A DNA stretch of 64,000 bases from Arsenicibacter rosenii (GTDB lineage Bacteria > Bacteroidota > Bacteroidia > Cytophagales > Spirosomataceae), in assembly GCF_001870735.1 (NCBI RefSeq), contig NZ_MORL01000027.1, positions 1 to 64,000 of the forward strand, read 5' to 3'. The translations under genes were made by a program, and so were the position numbers. The notes beneath the pieces were generated by a model. That model did no database searches, was not told where the DNA came from, and saw only the letters and a list, made by a program, of their open reading frames with translations. Positions 50,334 to 58,925 of this stretch are shown piece after piece; the stretch's first letter is position 1, and each line of letters opens with the position of its first letter.

Positions 50334-51236
50334 ATGAGAGTTATCATTTCTGTCATCAGTATATTCATGTTTCTGACCGGATGCCGGCCGCAGGTTGAGG
50401 AAGAGGTTGTACTGGGCAATCTGGATCAGCAGACGTCAAAGCTGGTGGTGACCGGATTTTTGTCGCCGCAGGACTCGGTGTTAACGGTAAAGGTGAGCCG
50501 TTCGGCGCCGTTGGGTGGCACCTTCAACGGCAGTATTCTGACGAATGCTACCGTGATGCTTTCAGATGGAAAAACATCGGCGAAACTGACCTACAACAGC
50601 AAAGAAATGTATTATGAGCTAAGTGCCCGCAAGCTGCCGGTCAAAGCCGGAAGCACTTATACGGTAACCGTAACAAGCACCGAGGGACAACGCGTACAGA
50701 GTACCTGCACCATTCCGCAACCGGTTGCCTTATCGGCTGTACAGCTGGACTCTGCAGCCAGTGGCGGCCAAAAACAGTACATGGTCCGGTATCAATGGCA
50801 GGATGCCGGTGATCAACCCCATTACTACCTGACGGCCGGGGCTTTTCAGTACATCAAGAGCACGGCTTCGGCCACCAGCTGGGAAAGCGTTCCGGTGCAG
50901 TTTGGTACGCAGGCAAGTCCGGCCGATTTGCTGAGTGGGCAGACCGGTAAAGTTGCTGCGATGCAATCTGCAGACGGACTTATCAGTACCGAACCGGCGC
51001 AGACCGGCAGCGGGGAGATGAATACGTTCTCAAAGGCTTTCCGGCAGGCGCAGCTAACGGCCGTACTGCTGCATATTGATGAGACCTATTACCGGTTTCA
51101 GAAGGCGGTTAATCTGGCAGCGGCTACGAGCGGTAATCCCTTTGCCGAACCCGTATCGATACCATCAAATATTGATGGTGGTCTGGGCTGTTTTGCCGGC
51201 TATAACCGCGCCACGGTACGGGTAAAACTGAAATAA
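50334..51236 (+). CDS. DUF4249 lipoprotein, second copy
   Basis: 300 aa from the ATG at 50334, which begins a short lipoprotein signal (MRVIISVISIFMFLTGC, lipidated Cys at residue 17); a GTG at 50313 would add seven residues. The mature part (LVVTGFLSPQDSVLTVKVSR, TNATVMLSDGKTSAKLTYNS, AGSTYTVTVTSTEGQRV) matches DUF4249 in layout. It partners the upstream TonB receptor in the same way as 40525-41424. Confidence 0.88.
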   Translation: MRVIISVISIFMFLTGCRPQVEEEVVLGNLDQQTSKLVVTGFLSPQDSVLTVKVSRSAPLGGTFNGSILTNATVMLSDGKTSAKLTYNSKEMYYELSARKLPVKAGSTYTVTVTSTEGQRVQSTCTIPQPVALSAVQLDSAASGGQKQYMVRYQWQDAGDQPHYYLTAGAFQYIKSTASATSWESVPVQFGTQASPADLLSGQTGKVAAMQSADGLISTEPAQTGSGEMNTFSKAFRQAQLTAVLLHIDETYYRFQKAVNLAAATSGNPFAEPVSIPSNIDGGLGCFAGYNRATVRVKLK

Positions 51237-51253
51237 ACCCAAACGCACAACTA

Positions 51254-51288
51254 AAACGGCCCGTTACCAATCCGGTAACGGGCCGTTT
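51254..51288. terminator. Bidirectional terminator between DUF4249 and asd
   Basis: aaacggcccgttacc (51254-51268) and ggtaacgggccgttt (51274-51288) are exact 15-bp complements with a 5-nt loop; convergent genes end at 51236 and 51309. Confidence 0.93.
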
Positions 51289-51308
51289 CTATACGGAACC
51301 ATGCTTAC

Positions 51309-52322
51309 TTAGGCCACTGCTTCGGCTGAGTTAACCAGATCATGTTTAACCAGATATTCAGCAATCTGAACGGCATTGGTTGCGGCCCCTTTGCGGAGGT
51401 TGTCGGCTACAATCCACAGATTCAGGGTGTTTGGCTGGCTCTCATCGCGGCGGATACGGCCTACGAAAACCTCATCTTTACCATGAGCCGTCAGCGGCAT
51501 CGGGTAAATTTTGTTCTGCGGATCATCCTGCAACACTACGCCTTCAGCTGAGCTCAGCAATGAACGTACCTCATCCAGTTCGAAATCGTTTTCAAATTCG
51601 ATATTCACCGATTCTGAGTGACCGCCGATGGTCGGGATACGAACCGTTGTCGCCGTTACGCGGATGGAATCGTCGCCCATAATTTTGTTGGTTTCCTTCA
51701 CCATCTTCATTTCCTCTTTGGTATAGCCATTGTCGAGGAATACGTCGATGTGCGGCAACACGTTCAGGTCGATCGGGTGCGGATATACTTTTGCCACGCT
51801 TTCGTCGCCTGTACGCTCAGCGTACAGCTGATCAACGGCAGCCTTACCGGTACCGGTTACCGACTGGTAGGTTGATACAACAACACGCTTGATTTTATAT
51901 TGTTCGTGGAGTGGTTTCAGGACCACTACCATCTGAATGGTCGAACAGTTGGGGTTCGCAATGATTTTGTCTTCGGCAGTAAGCGTGTCGGCGTTTACTT
52001 CAGGCACTACCAGTTTTTTGGTCGGGTCCATACGCCACGCCGATGAGTTGTCGATTACGGTAATACCGGCTTCGGCAAATTTGGGTGCCAGGGCCAGTGA
52101 AGTACCGCCACCGGCTGAAAAAATGGCAATCGCGGGTTTGGCAGCGATGGCATCTTCAAAGCTAACGACCGTAAACTGTTTACCCTTAAACGTAACCTGT
52201 TTACCTACTGACCGCTCCGAAGCGACCGGAATAAGTTCTGTTACGGGGAAGTTACGTTCTTCCAACACCTTCAGCATCTCGCCACCGACCAGGCCGGTAG
52301 CCCCTACGACTGCGATTTTCAT
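51309..52322 (-). CDS. asd: Aspartate-semialdehyde dehydrogenase
   Basis: 337 aa. The NADP-binding motif GATGLVG is at residues 7-13, the active-site Cys C126 in NPNCST, and downstream HSESVNIEFEND contains the catalytic His. Q153-region residues (STYQSVTGTGKAAV) support the bacterial ASADH fold. It makes aspartate semialdehyde from aspartyl phosphate, the branch point to lysine/diaminopimelate, threonine and methionine; the DAP route feeds peptidoglycan. Monocistronic, with a terminator downstream. Confidence 0.97.
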   Translation of the reverse strand: MKIAVVGATGLVGGEMLKVLEERNFPVTELIPVASERSVGKQVTFKGKQFTVVSFEDAIAAKPAIAIFSAGGGTSLALAPKFAEAGITVIDNSSAWRMDPTKKLVVPEVNADTLTAEDKIIANPNCSTIQMVVVLKPLHEQYKIKRVVVSTYQSVTGTGKAAVDQLYAERTGDESVAKVYPHPIDLNVLPHIDVFLDNGYTKEEMKMVKETNKIMGDDSIRVTATTVRIPTIGGHSESVNIEFENDFELDEVRSLLSSAEGVVLQDDPQNKIYPMPLTAHGKDEVFVGRIRRDESQPNTLNLWIVADNLRKGAATNAVQIAEYLVKHDLVNSAEAVA

Positions 52323-52421
52323 AATTTTTCAGTTACTTATTTAAGAAATTGACCGCAAAAGTACAGATTTTTTTTAACAGTCAGCCTTTTACGGAAGAAT
52401 TTAAGCTGTGATTCAGCGGTA

Positions 52422-52521
52422 AACCACGAAGCCGGTAAGCCGGTAAGTAGCACAAAGGATAAGCCGGAGGGGGGCATCAAGAAAACTTCGTGCTCCTTCC
52501 TGCCTTCCTGTCTTCGTGGTT
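52422..52521. repeat. Imperfect 36-bp inverted repeat of aaccacgaag type
   Basis: Arm A (52422-52457) starts aaccacgaag, ends tagcacaaag and has two ccggtaag units between; arm B (52486-52521, complement) starts aaccacgaag, ends gagcacgaag and has acaggaag and gcaggaag between. 28 of 36 positions agree by my count, around a 28-nt centre. It sits in the divergent gap between asd and the rhamnosidase gene. Similar words appear at 50267, suggesting a dispersed family. Confidence 0.8.
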
Positions 52522-52586
52522 TTCTTGCTTGCAGTAGGAGCGAAATAAATGGTTCTTTTCTCATTGATTTCCTAAATCGAGCCCCA

Positions 52587-55337
52587 ATGAAAAAAGTATC
52601 CCTTTTCACCCTTTTATTTTATGTGGTCCATACGGTCGTATGGGCGCAAACAGGCGTACAAAACCTGCGCTGCGAAAACCTGTCTAATCCGCTCGGCCTG
52701 GATGTGGTACAGCCGCGATTTAGCTGGCAGCTGACGTCGACCCGCCGTAATGTACTGCAAACCGCCTATGAAATCCGGGTAAGTACTGATGACAAAGCGC
52801 TGGCGAAGGGTGCCGTCTGGAATACAGGCAAGGTGGCTTCGGATTCATCCGTACACGTTGCCTATGCCGGGAAGCCCCTGCAATCGGGCGAACGGTACTA
52901 TTGGCAGGTACGGGTCTATGACAACACCGGACAGGCATCGGCCTGGAGCGCACCGGCCTGGTTTCAGATGGCACTGCTGAAGGAAACCGACTGGAAAGCG
53001 AGCTGGATCGGGCCGGGCTATGTCGAAGACAGTACGCTGCGCCCGAGTCCGATGTTCCGCAAGGAGTTTACAGCCCGCAAGCCCATCCGGAAGGCCACAG
53101 CCTACCTGACCGCTCACGGCATGTACTGGGCCCAGCTCAACGGCGAACGGGTCGGCGATGCGTTTCTGACACCTGGCTGGACAACCTACGGCAAACGGCT
53201 GCAATATCAGGTTTACGACGTGACAAAACTGCTGAAACAGGGGGCGAACGCCATTGGGGTAACGCTGGGTAATGGCTGGTATCGCGGGTTTATCGGATTT
53301 AGCGGCCAGAAAAACTACTTCGGTAACGATGTGGCCTTGCTGTGTCAGCTAGAGATAACCTATTCCGATGGTACAACCGAGCGCATTGTATCCGACAACA
53401 GCTGGAAATCAACCTCGGCGGGGCCAATCCGGTCGTCGGAAATCTATAACGGAGAAATTTATGATGCCCGGATGGAGAAGGATGGCTGGAACCGCGCGGG
53501 CTATAAAGATGCAGACTGGTCGGGCGTACGGGTGCATGACTATGCTAAAAATCACCTGGTCGCTACCTATAACGAGCCGGTCCGGAAACGCGAAACGTTC
53601 CAGCCGGTTAACATCATACGCACACCAAAGGGTGAACAGGTCGTTGATTTCGGCCAGAATCTGGTGGGCTGGGTTGTTGTCCGTGTCAATGGGAAGGCGG
53701 GTGATACGATTACGCTCTCGCATGCCGAAGTGCTCGATAAAAAAGGTAATTTCTACACCGAGAACCTGCGGGCGGCCGTTTGTCAGAACAAATACGTGCT
53801 GAAAGGAAAACCAGCCGCTGATGGTTTTGAAAAGTTTGAGCCGCACTTTACGTGGCAGGGTTTCCGGTATATCAAAGTCGAAGGGATGGGCGACCTGAAA
53901 CCGGAAAACTTTCTGGCAGTCGTGCTGTATTCCGACATGAACCTGACGGGGCAGTTTACATCATCAAATCCGCTGATTAATCAGTTGCAGAAAAATATCC
54001 AGTGGGGGCAGCGTGGCAACTTCCTTGATGTACCAACCGACTGTCCGCAGCGTGATGAGCGGCTGGGCTGGACAGGCGATGCTCAGGCCTTTTCACGGAC
54101 GGCTGCGTTCAACTTTGGCGTAGAAAACTTCTTTGCCAAGTGGCTGAAAGACGTTGCCGCCGATCAGCTGCCGAACGGATCGGTGCCGTTTGTGGTGCCC
54201 AATGTACTGGGTAAAGGTGCCGTGGGCAGTACCGGCTGGGCCGATGTGGCCACGATTGCACCGTGGAATATGTATCTGGCTTACGGCGACAAACGGATAC
54301 TGGAACAACAGTACCCCAGTATGAAGGCATGGGTCGGCTACATGCAGAAAGAAAGTAAAAAAGATGCGGCCGGTGCGCCGGTCTGGGCCTCCGGCTTCCA
54401 TTTCGGTGACTGGCTTTTCTACCGCCCGTTCGATGATAACGATGGCCGGGCGGCGGTGACGGATAAATACCTGATCGCACAATGCTTTTTTGCTCATTCA
54501 ACGCAGTTGCTGATTAATACGGCAAAAGTGCTGGGCAAAACAGACGATGTACAGACCTACTCCCGGCTGTTACAGGAGGTGAAAGATGCGTTCCGGCGCG
54601 AATACATGACATCGAATGGCCGGCTGGTATCCAGTACGCAGACAGCCTATGTGCTGGCCCTGAATTTTGACATGCTGCCCGAAGAGCTACGGGCGTCGAC
54701 GGCACAACGCCTCGTTGATAACGTAAAGAGTTATGGCAATCACCTGACGACAGGCTTTCTGGGGACGCCTTACCTCTGCCATGTGCTGAGCCGGTTCGGA
54801 CACGACGATGTGGCGTATGCCCTGCTGATGCAGGAAAGCTACCCGTCGTGGCTGTATCCGGTAAAGATGGGCGCAACCACCATTTGGGAACGCTGGGACG
54901 GTATCAAACCGGACAGTACGTTCCAGACACCGAGCATGAACTCGTATAATCACTATGCATACGGTGCCATCGGCGACTGGATGTATCGGGTTGTAGCCGG
55001 TCTGGATACAGAAGACGACGGCCCCGGCTACCACAAAATCCGGATTCAGCCGCATATCGGCGGCAAGCTCACGGCCGCTAAAGCCGACTTGCAGACACCT
55101 TACGGTCCGGCGAGTTCAGGCTGGAAAACGGAAAATGGCAAACTGACACTGGACATCGACATTCCGGCAAATACCACGGCGAAGGTATACATACCGGCCG
55201 CCGGTGCCGAGGGCGTGCAGGAGGGAGGCAAGCCCCTGAGTGCGGCAGAAGGCGTCAGGCAGATCGGTCAGGAAAAAGGATATGTGATTGTGCAGGTAGG
55301 GTCCGGAAAATATCAGTTTACGGCAAACCGTTACTAG
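52587..55337 (+). CDS. Alpha-L-rhamnosidase, GH78
   Basis: 916 aa. Signal peptide (FTLLFYVVHTVVWAQT), then the Bac_rhamnosid_N region (RFSWQLTSTRRNVLQTAYEI), the jelly-roll domain (AYLTAHGMYWAQLNGERVGD) and the (alpha/alpha)6 catalytic barrel with the diagnostic DCPQRDERLGWTGDAQAF at residues 485-502; the general acid is expected at D490 or E491 in that motif, and a second Glu in TIWERWDG. A C-terminal beta-sandwich (YGPASSGWKTENGKLTLDID) ends the protein. It removes terminal L-rhamnose from pectin, glycosides or bacterial polysaccharides, in the periplasm or outside. The isomerase-like gene downstream may act on released sugar. Confidence 0.96.
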   Translation: MKKVSLFTLLFYVVHTVVWAQTGVQNLRCENLSNPLGLDVVQPRFSWQLTSTRRNVLQTAYEIRVSTDDKALAKGAVWNTGKVASDSSVHVAYAGKPLQSGERYYWQVRVYDNTGQASAWSAPAWFQMALLKETDWKASWIGPGYVEDSTLRPSPMFRKEFTARKPIRKATAYLTAHGMYWAQLNGERVGDAFLTPGWTTYGKRLQYQVYDVTKLLKQGANAIGVTLGNGWYRGFIGFSGQKNYFGNDVALLCQLEITYSDGTTERIVSDNSWKSTSAGPIRSSEIYNGEIYDARMEKDGWNRAGYKDADWSGVRVHDYAKNHLVATYNEPVRKRETFQPVNIIRTPKGEQVVDFGQNLVGWVVVRVNGKAGDTITLSHAEVLDKKGNFYTENLRAAVCQNKYVLKGKPAADGFEKFEPHFTWQGFRYIKVEGMGDLKPENFLAVVLYSDMNLTGQFTSSNPLINQLQKNIQWGQRGNFLDVPTDCPQRDERLGWTGDAQAFSRTAAFNFGVENFFAKWLKDVAADQLPNGSVPFVVPNVLGKGAVGSTGWADVATIAPWNMYLAYGDKRILEQQYPSMKAWVGYMQKESKKDAAGAPVWASGFHFGDWLFYRPFDDNDGRAAVTDKYLIAQCFFAHSTQLLINTAKVLGKTDDVQTYSRLLQEVKDAFRREYMTSNGRLVSSTQTAYVLALNFDMLPEELRASTAQRLVDNVKSYGNHLTTGFLGTPYLCHVLSRFGHDDVAYALLMQESYPSWLYPVKMGATTIWERWDGIKPDSTFQTPSMNSYNHYAYGAIGDWMYRVVAGLDTEDDGPGYHKIRIQPHIGGKLTAAKADLQTPYGPASSGWKTENGKLTLDIDIPANTTAKVYIPAAGAEGVQEGGKPLSAAEGVRQIGQEKGYVIVQVGSGKYQFTANRY

Positions 55338-55405
55338 TACGTAAAGCTGTTTTTTGTACCTTGCAAGGATTTTTTTGACCCGATTATCAAATTCCTTAAC
55401 ATACT

Positions 55406-56293
55406 ATGATGCTGACAGAAAAAATTTCACGACAGAGTTTCCTGAAAGCCGGTGCCCTGGCCCTGGCTTCTCCTTTGCTTTTTAAGCTGGATGCGCAGGC
55501 CAAAGCGCCTGAGAATATTGGCTTGCAGCTCTATACACTGCGCGACCAGCTGCCGAAAGACCTGGAAGGAACGCTCAGAAAAGTGGCTGACCTGGGGTAT
55601 AAAGAAGTCGAAACGTTTGGTTATTCCGACGGGAAATTTTTTAACAAGAGCCCTAAAGAATTTAAGACGATTCTGAGCGGTCTGGGCCTGAAGGCGGTCA
55701 GCGGTCATTACCTGGCTGGTGTACAGATGCCGAATATGAAAGGCACCCTGAAAAACGACTGGGAGCGTGCCGTCGCCGATGCTGCTGAATTAGGCCAGAA
55801 GTACATGATGTGTGCCTATCTGTTCCCCGACGAACGCAAGAAGCTGGATGACTATAAGGGCTACGCGGAGTTGTTCAACAAAGCCGGTGAAGTCTGCAAA
55901 AAGCATGGTATCCAGTTCGGGTACCACAACCACGATTTTGAGTTCATGCCGCTTGAGGGGCAGATGCCGTATGATATTCTGCTGAGCACCGACAAGAAGC
56001 TGGTACAAATGGAGCTGGACCTGTATTGGGTAGTATATGCCGGTAAAGATCCGGTTGAGCTGTTTAAGCAGAATCCGGGCCGTTTCCCGTTGCTGCACTT
56101 CAAAGACGTTGCGAAAACCGAAAAGCGGGAATTTGCCGAAGTCGGTACCGGCTCAATTGATTTTCAGCGTATCCTGAATAACAGCAAGCTGGCTGGTATG
56201 AAGCACTTCTTTGTGGAACAGGATGTGTGCAAACGCCCGCCGCTGGAGTCGATTGCAATCAGTATTGAGAATGTGAAGAAACTGAACGCGTAG
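55406..56293 (+). CDS. Exported sugar phosphate isomerase/epimerase-like TIM barrel protein
   Basis: 295 aa (an in-frame second ATG is at 55409). The N-terminus SRQSFLKAGALALASPLLF looks like a Tat-type signal in which Gln replaces the second Arg, or a Sec signal. The TIM barrel is shown by GLQLYTLRDQLPKDLEG, GYKEVETFG, YHNHDFEF and LHFKDVAK; YHNHDFEF and metal-binding E/D/H around MELDLYWV fit AP endonuclease 2/xylose isomerase-like. Its substrate is unknown; being downstream of the rhamnosidase (68-nt gap) suggests a role in released-sugar processing. Confidence 0.88.
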   Translation: MMLTEKISRQSFLKAGALALASPLLFKLDAQAKAPENIGLQLYTLRDQLPKDLEGTLRKVADLGYKEVETFGYSDGKFFNKSPKEFKTILSGLGLKAVSGHYLAGVQMPNMKGTLKNDWERAVADAAELGQKYMMCAYLFPDERKKLDDYKGYAELFNKAGEVCKKHGIQFGYHNHDFEFMPLEGQMPYDILLSTDKKLVQMELDLYWVVYAGKDPVELFKQNPGRFPLLHFKDVAKTEKREFAEVGTGSIDFQRILNNSKLAGMKHFFVEQDVCKRPPLESIAISIENVKKLNA

Positions 56294-56347
56294 CTTCTGA
56301 AAAATAACTCCAGGAAGTTTCAGGCTTCCTGGAGTTATTTTCAGAAG
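56294..56347. terminator. Long bidirectional hairpin, partly inside the convergent gene
   Basis: Arms 56294-56317 and 56325-56347 pair over 23 bp with one bulged A (core aactccaggaag / cttcctggagtt, 7-nt loop). The last seven bases of the right arm lie within the stop region of the gene ending at 56341, so the terminator overlaps coding sequence. Confidence 0.88.
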
Positions 56348-56862
56348 GCCGCCTGATGTGAAATGGTAATCTCTGTTTGCGTGACCTTGCGTTTCGTTAC
56401 GCGTACAGGAAAAATCCGGTTTTTATCATCGAACTGATTGGCGTATAAGCCCTTTGGTTCACGGACCAGGAGGGAGTAGAGGCCAGGCGCTAAGCCATAG
56501 GCGCAGAATGTACCGCTACCGTCGGATTTTATGGTTTTGACCGGTTTAATGCCGGGCACCGAATCAATAAACCCCTCGCTGTTGGCTGGAGCCTGTTGTA
56601 TAGTCAGCACCGGATAGATCAGTACGTCACGGACTACCCGTTTGCCGTTGCCGGTTTTCGGATCTTTTCCGTCTTCCGTAATCCGTGGCATCTGGTTGCC
56701 GGTCAGTTCGGTAACTGTACCGCAAATACCCTGTAGCGGTTTGCGTGTTGGTTTGGCGGTTGTCTGAGCAGAGGCCGTCCAGGCCAGTCCTGCCAGTAAA
56801 CCCAATAAAATAAGCCAGGCCGACAGATTGCAGGCCCAACGGGACGGGCAGGTGTTATGCAT
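56341..56862 (-). CDS. Exported carboxypeptidase-regulatory-like (prealbumin fold) protein
   Basis: 173 aa. Signal peptide (LSAWLILLGLLAGLAWTASAQ), then a beta-sandwich-like region: LQGICGTVTELTGNQMPRIT, VLTIQQAPANSEGF, and SDGSGTFCAYGLAPGLYSLL, VREPKGLYANQF. The GxGxFxxxxLxPGxYxLxV pattern matches CarboxypepD_reg/SdrD B-like domains. Probably a periplasmic or surface protein; exact function unknown. The start overlaps the end of the HEPN gene by 8 bp. Confidence 0.75.
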   Translation of the reverse strand: MHNTCPSRWACNLSAWLILLGLLAGLAWTASAQTTAKPTRKPLQGICGTVTELTGNQMPRITEDGKDPKTGNGKRVVRDVLIYPVLTIQQAPANSEGFIDSVPGIKPVKTIKSDGSGTFCAYGLAPGLYSLLVREPKGLYANQFDDKNRIFPVRVTKRKVTQTEITISHQAAF

Positions 56863-57229
56863 AGTTGCTTTTAACGAAGTTCAGAAAATCCTCAGCTTTT
56901 TGAATGCACATATTGATCTCTTCTTGCGGAAATTCACCATCTACATCATAGTCAACAATTTGCCGGTGGTTAAACAGCTCATTGAAGTCATCTTTGTAAC
57001 GCTCAGCGATTTCACGGGTCTTTATGAAGTGAAGCGAAAACATCTCACGCGCAGAGGAATGTCTTTTGGTAACAATGTTCTTGTCTGCCAGCAAACCACG
57101 AACCAGCCAGAAGAAGCAATAGTAACTGGAGCTTATTGCACCATTCGGAAATGGCGTTGCCGCAAGGACTTTGGCGTTTTCAAGATATCCCTCGGCCTTA
57201 CGTATGCTGAAAATGAGGTCTTCGCTCAT
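56855..57229 (-). CDS. HEPN-domain protein (partner of MNT nucleotidyltransferase)
   Basis: 124 aa, all-helical by pattern (SIRKAEGYLENAKVLAATPF, NGAISSSYYCFFWLVRGLLA, FKSREIAERYK-like segments). HEPN proteins paired with MNT nucleotidyltransferases form toxin-antitoxin or related modules, in which the HEPN RNase usually has an RX4-6H motif. Here the equivalent region reads FNHRQIVDYD: R is followed by Y instead of H five residues on (RX4Y), so catalytic RNase activity is doubtful or of a variant type. It overlaps the MNT gene by 32 bp and follows it. The name of the exact subfamily is uncertain. Confidence 0.82.
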   Translation of the reverse strand: MSEDLIFSIRKAEGYLENAKVLAATPFPNGAISSSYYCFFWLVRGLLADKNIVTKRHSSAREMFSLHFIKTREIAERYKDDFNELFNHRQIVDYDVDGEFPQEEINMCIQKAEDFLNFVKSNYA

Positions 57230-57557
57230 AGATTGCCAGCCCGTCTTTTTTTACCTGACGATGAAAAAGCCGGTTTGTATTCATGAATTGGGTATAGGCC
57301 ATAACGACAATGGATACATCAACCGACGTGTTTTCGACATAATGGCTAAGTACAGAGGAGTATCGGCTGACTTCTTTATGAGGAGAGACAGTGTGATCTT
57401 CCAGAAGAACCAGATAATCTACATCTGAGTCTTCCTGAAAATCGCCCCTTGCGTACGAACCATACAGTATGATGCTGGCTAACCGGTCTCCGTAGAGTTG
57501 TTTCAGCATATGAGTCACGTCGCTATTGATGGAATTAATATCCACTACAGTCGCCAT
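57198..57557 (-). CDS. MNT-type nucleotidyltransferase (antitoxin-like)
   Basis: 119 aa from the ATG at 57557, 16 nt after the ftsY stop; a reading to 57650 would overlap ftsY. The minimal nucleotidyltransferase motif GS-X10-D-X-D is complete: GSYARGDFQEDSDVD, with the third Asp in SVDVSIVV. In MntA-HepT systems the MNT protein adenylylates the HEPN toxin to inactivate it; this is known for other members and inferred here. It is co-directional with ftsY and may rely on its promoter. Confidence 0.9.
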   Translation of the reverse strand: MATVVDINSINSDVTHMLKQLYGDRLASIILYGSYARGDFQEDSDVDYLVLLEDHTVSPHKEVSRYSSVLSHYVENTSVDVSIVVMAYTQFMNTNRLFHRQVKKDGLAIYERRPHFQHT

Positions 57558-57573
57558 AATCAGTCTGTTTACA

Positions 57574-58539
57574 TCACTTCTTAAAAAACGAATCCACAAA
57601 CTCCATCTTGTTGAATGTTTGTAAATCTTCGATTTTTTCGCCGACGCCAATGTATTTCACCGGAATCCGGAACTGATCCGAAATGCCGATCACGACGCCA
57701 CCCTTGGCCGTACCATCCAGTTTAGTAATGGCCAGTGCCGTAACGTCGGTTGCCTTGGTAAACTCAGTCGCCTGAATAAACGCGTTCTGACCGGTTGAAC
57801 CGTCCAGCACCAGCAGCACTTCATGCGGGGCTTCGGGCAGGAATTTCTGCATGACGCGCTTGATTTTAGTCAGCTCGTTCATCAGGTTAACTTTGGTGTG
57901 CAGACGCCCTGCTGTATCGATAATCACGACATCGGCCTGCATCTCAACCGCTTTTTTTACTGCGTCGAAAGCTACCGCCGACGGGTCAGTATTCATACCA
58001 TGTTCAATGACCGGCACACCGACACGATTACCCCAGAGTTTGAGCTGGTCGACCGCCGCCGCGCGGAAGGTATCGCCGGCGCCCAATACAACTTTGTAGC
58101 CGCGCTTGTGGTACTGCGCCGCCAGTTTCCCGATGGTTGTGGTTTTGCCAACGCCGTTGACACCTACTACCATGATTACATAAGGGGTTTTGGTGGCTGG
58201 CAGAGAAAAGTCATCCTGAGTGGGTGTGTTTGTTTGCTTATCAACGTCGGCGAGGAGCGCGGCAATCTCTTCGCGCAGAATCCGGTCCAGCTCGTCGGTG
58301 CCCAGGTATTTATCGCGGGCAACGCGTTCTTCAATCCGGCGAATGATCTTGACGGTCGTTTCGATCCCAACGTCCGAGGTAATCAGTACTTCTTCCAGCT
58401 CGTCCAGAACTTCATCATCTACTTTTGACTTACCGACAACCGCCCGGCCTAATTTGGAGAAAAAACTTTCCTTTGATTTCTCCAGCCCTTTGTCGAGCGA
58501 TTCTTTTTTTTCTTTCGAGAAGAAACCGAATAGTGCCAT
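57574..58539 (-). CDS. ftsY: Signal recognition particle receptor
   Basis: 321 aa. A short charged N-terminal region (MALFGFFSKEKKESLDKGLE) replaces the long acidic A-domain of E. coli, leaving the N domain and G domain. G1 GVNGVGKTTT is at residues 126-135, and the later motifs DTFRAAA, DTAGRLHTK, TKLDGTAKGG and GVGEKIEDL are all present. FtsY docks the SRP-ribosome complex to the translocon at the inner membrane. The gene order rpmG-DUF4295-ftsY is characteristic of Bacteroidota. Confidence 0.97.
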   Translation of the reverse strand: MALFGFFSKEKKESLDKGLEKSKESFFSKLGRAVVGKSKVDDEVLDELEEVLITSDVGIETTVKIIRRIEERVARDKYLGTDELDRILREEIAALLADVDKQTNTPTQDDFSLPATKTPYVIMVVGVNGVGKTTTIGKLAAQYHKRGYKVVLGAGDTFRAAAVDQLKLWGNRVGVPVIEHGMNTDPSAVAFDAVKKAVEMQADVVIIDTAGRLHTKVNLMNELTKIKRVMQKFLPEAPHEVLLVLDGSTGQNAFIQATEFTKATDVTALAITKLDGTAKGGVVIGISDQFRIPVKYIGVGEKIEDLQTFNKMEFVDSFFKK

Positions 58540-58646
58540 TGTTCAGTCCGAGGTTAATATGTAGCAGCTTTTGGTTGACTTGCAGGCATGCAATTGGCCA
58601 TTTCGGCCTGTTTTCTGTCGCAATGTTTAACAAAAGTACAATAAAA

Positions 58647-58667
58647 AAAGTCCCTTCGGGGGACTTT
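58647..58667 (-). terminator. Terminator between DUF4295 and ftsY
   Basis: aaagtccc (58647-58654) pairs with gggacttt (58660-58667), loop ttcgg. On the minus strand it continues into a run of T, 25 nt beyond the DUF4295 stop. It may separate ribosomal-protein transcription from ftsY or attenuate read-through. Confidence 0.8.
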
Positions 58668-58692
58668 CATGTGCGTACAGGTTGATTAAGAA

Positions 58693-58848
58693 CTAGCTTT
58701 TCAGCGCGTTCTGTACGTCGTCAACCGGAACCATTTCTTCCTTGAAGGTATAAGCGCCGGTTTTAGGCGACTTAACGGCCTTGATGATTTTAGCAAAAGC
58801 CTTGCCGTTGTCCTTCGTCTTCAGGGTTGCAACTACTTTCTTTGCCAT
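58693..58848 (-). CDS. DUF4295 small basic protein
   Basis: 51 aa, below the usual annotation length cut-off. Translation on the minus strand from ATG at 58848 gives MAKKVVATLKTKDNGKAFAK, then IIKAVKSPKTGAYTFKEEMV, then PVDDVQNALKS, ending at TAG (58693-58695). This matches the DUF4295 family, short basic proteins found next to rpmG in Bacteroidota and suspected to be ribosome-associated. It lies 77 nt after rpmG on the same strand and before ftsY. Confidence 0.88.
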   Translation of the reverse strand: MAKKVVATLKTKDNGKAFAKIIKAVKSPKTGAYTFKEEMVPVDDVQNALKS

Positions 58849-58925
58849 TGTTTGTGTTGGTTAAATCGAGTGGGAGTGGCTGGTAATCAGAATGCTGGTT
58901 ACAAACCACTTGCCACTATGACAAC

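Noticed and set aside
57558-57650. N-terminal extension of the MNT gene
   Set aside because: It would overlap ftsY by 77 bp and codes for no known domain; the ATG at 57557 gives the standard length.
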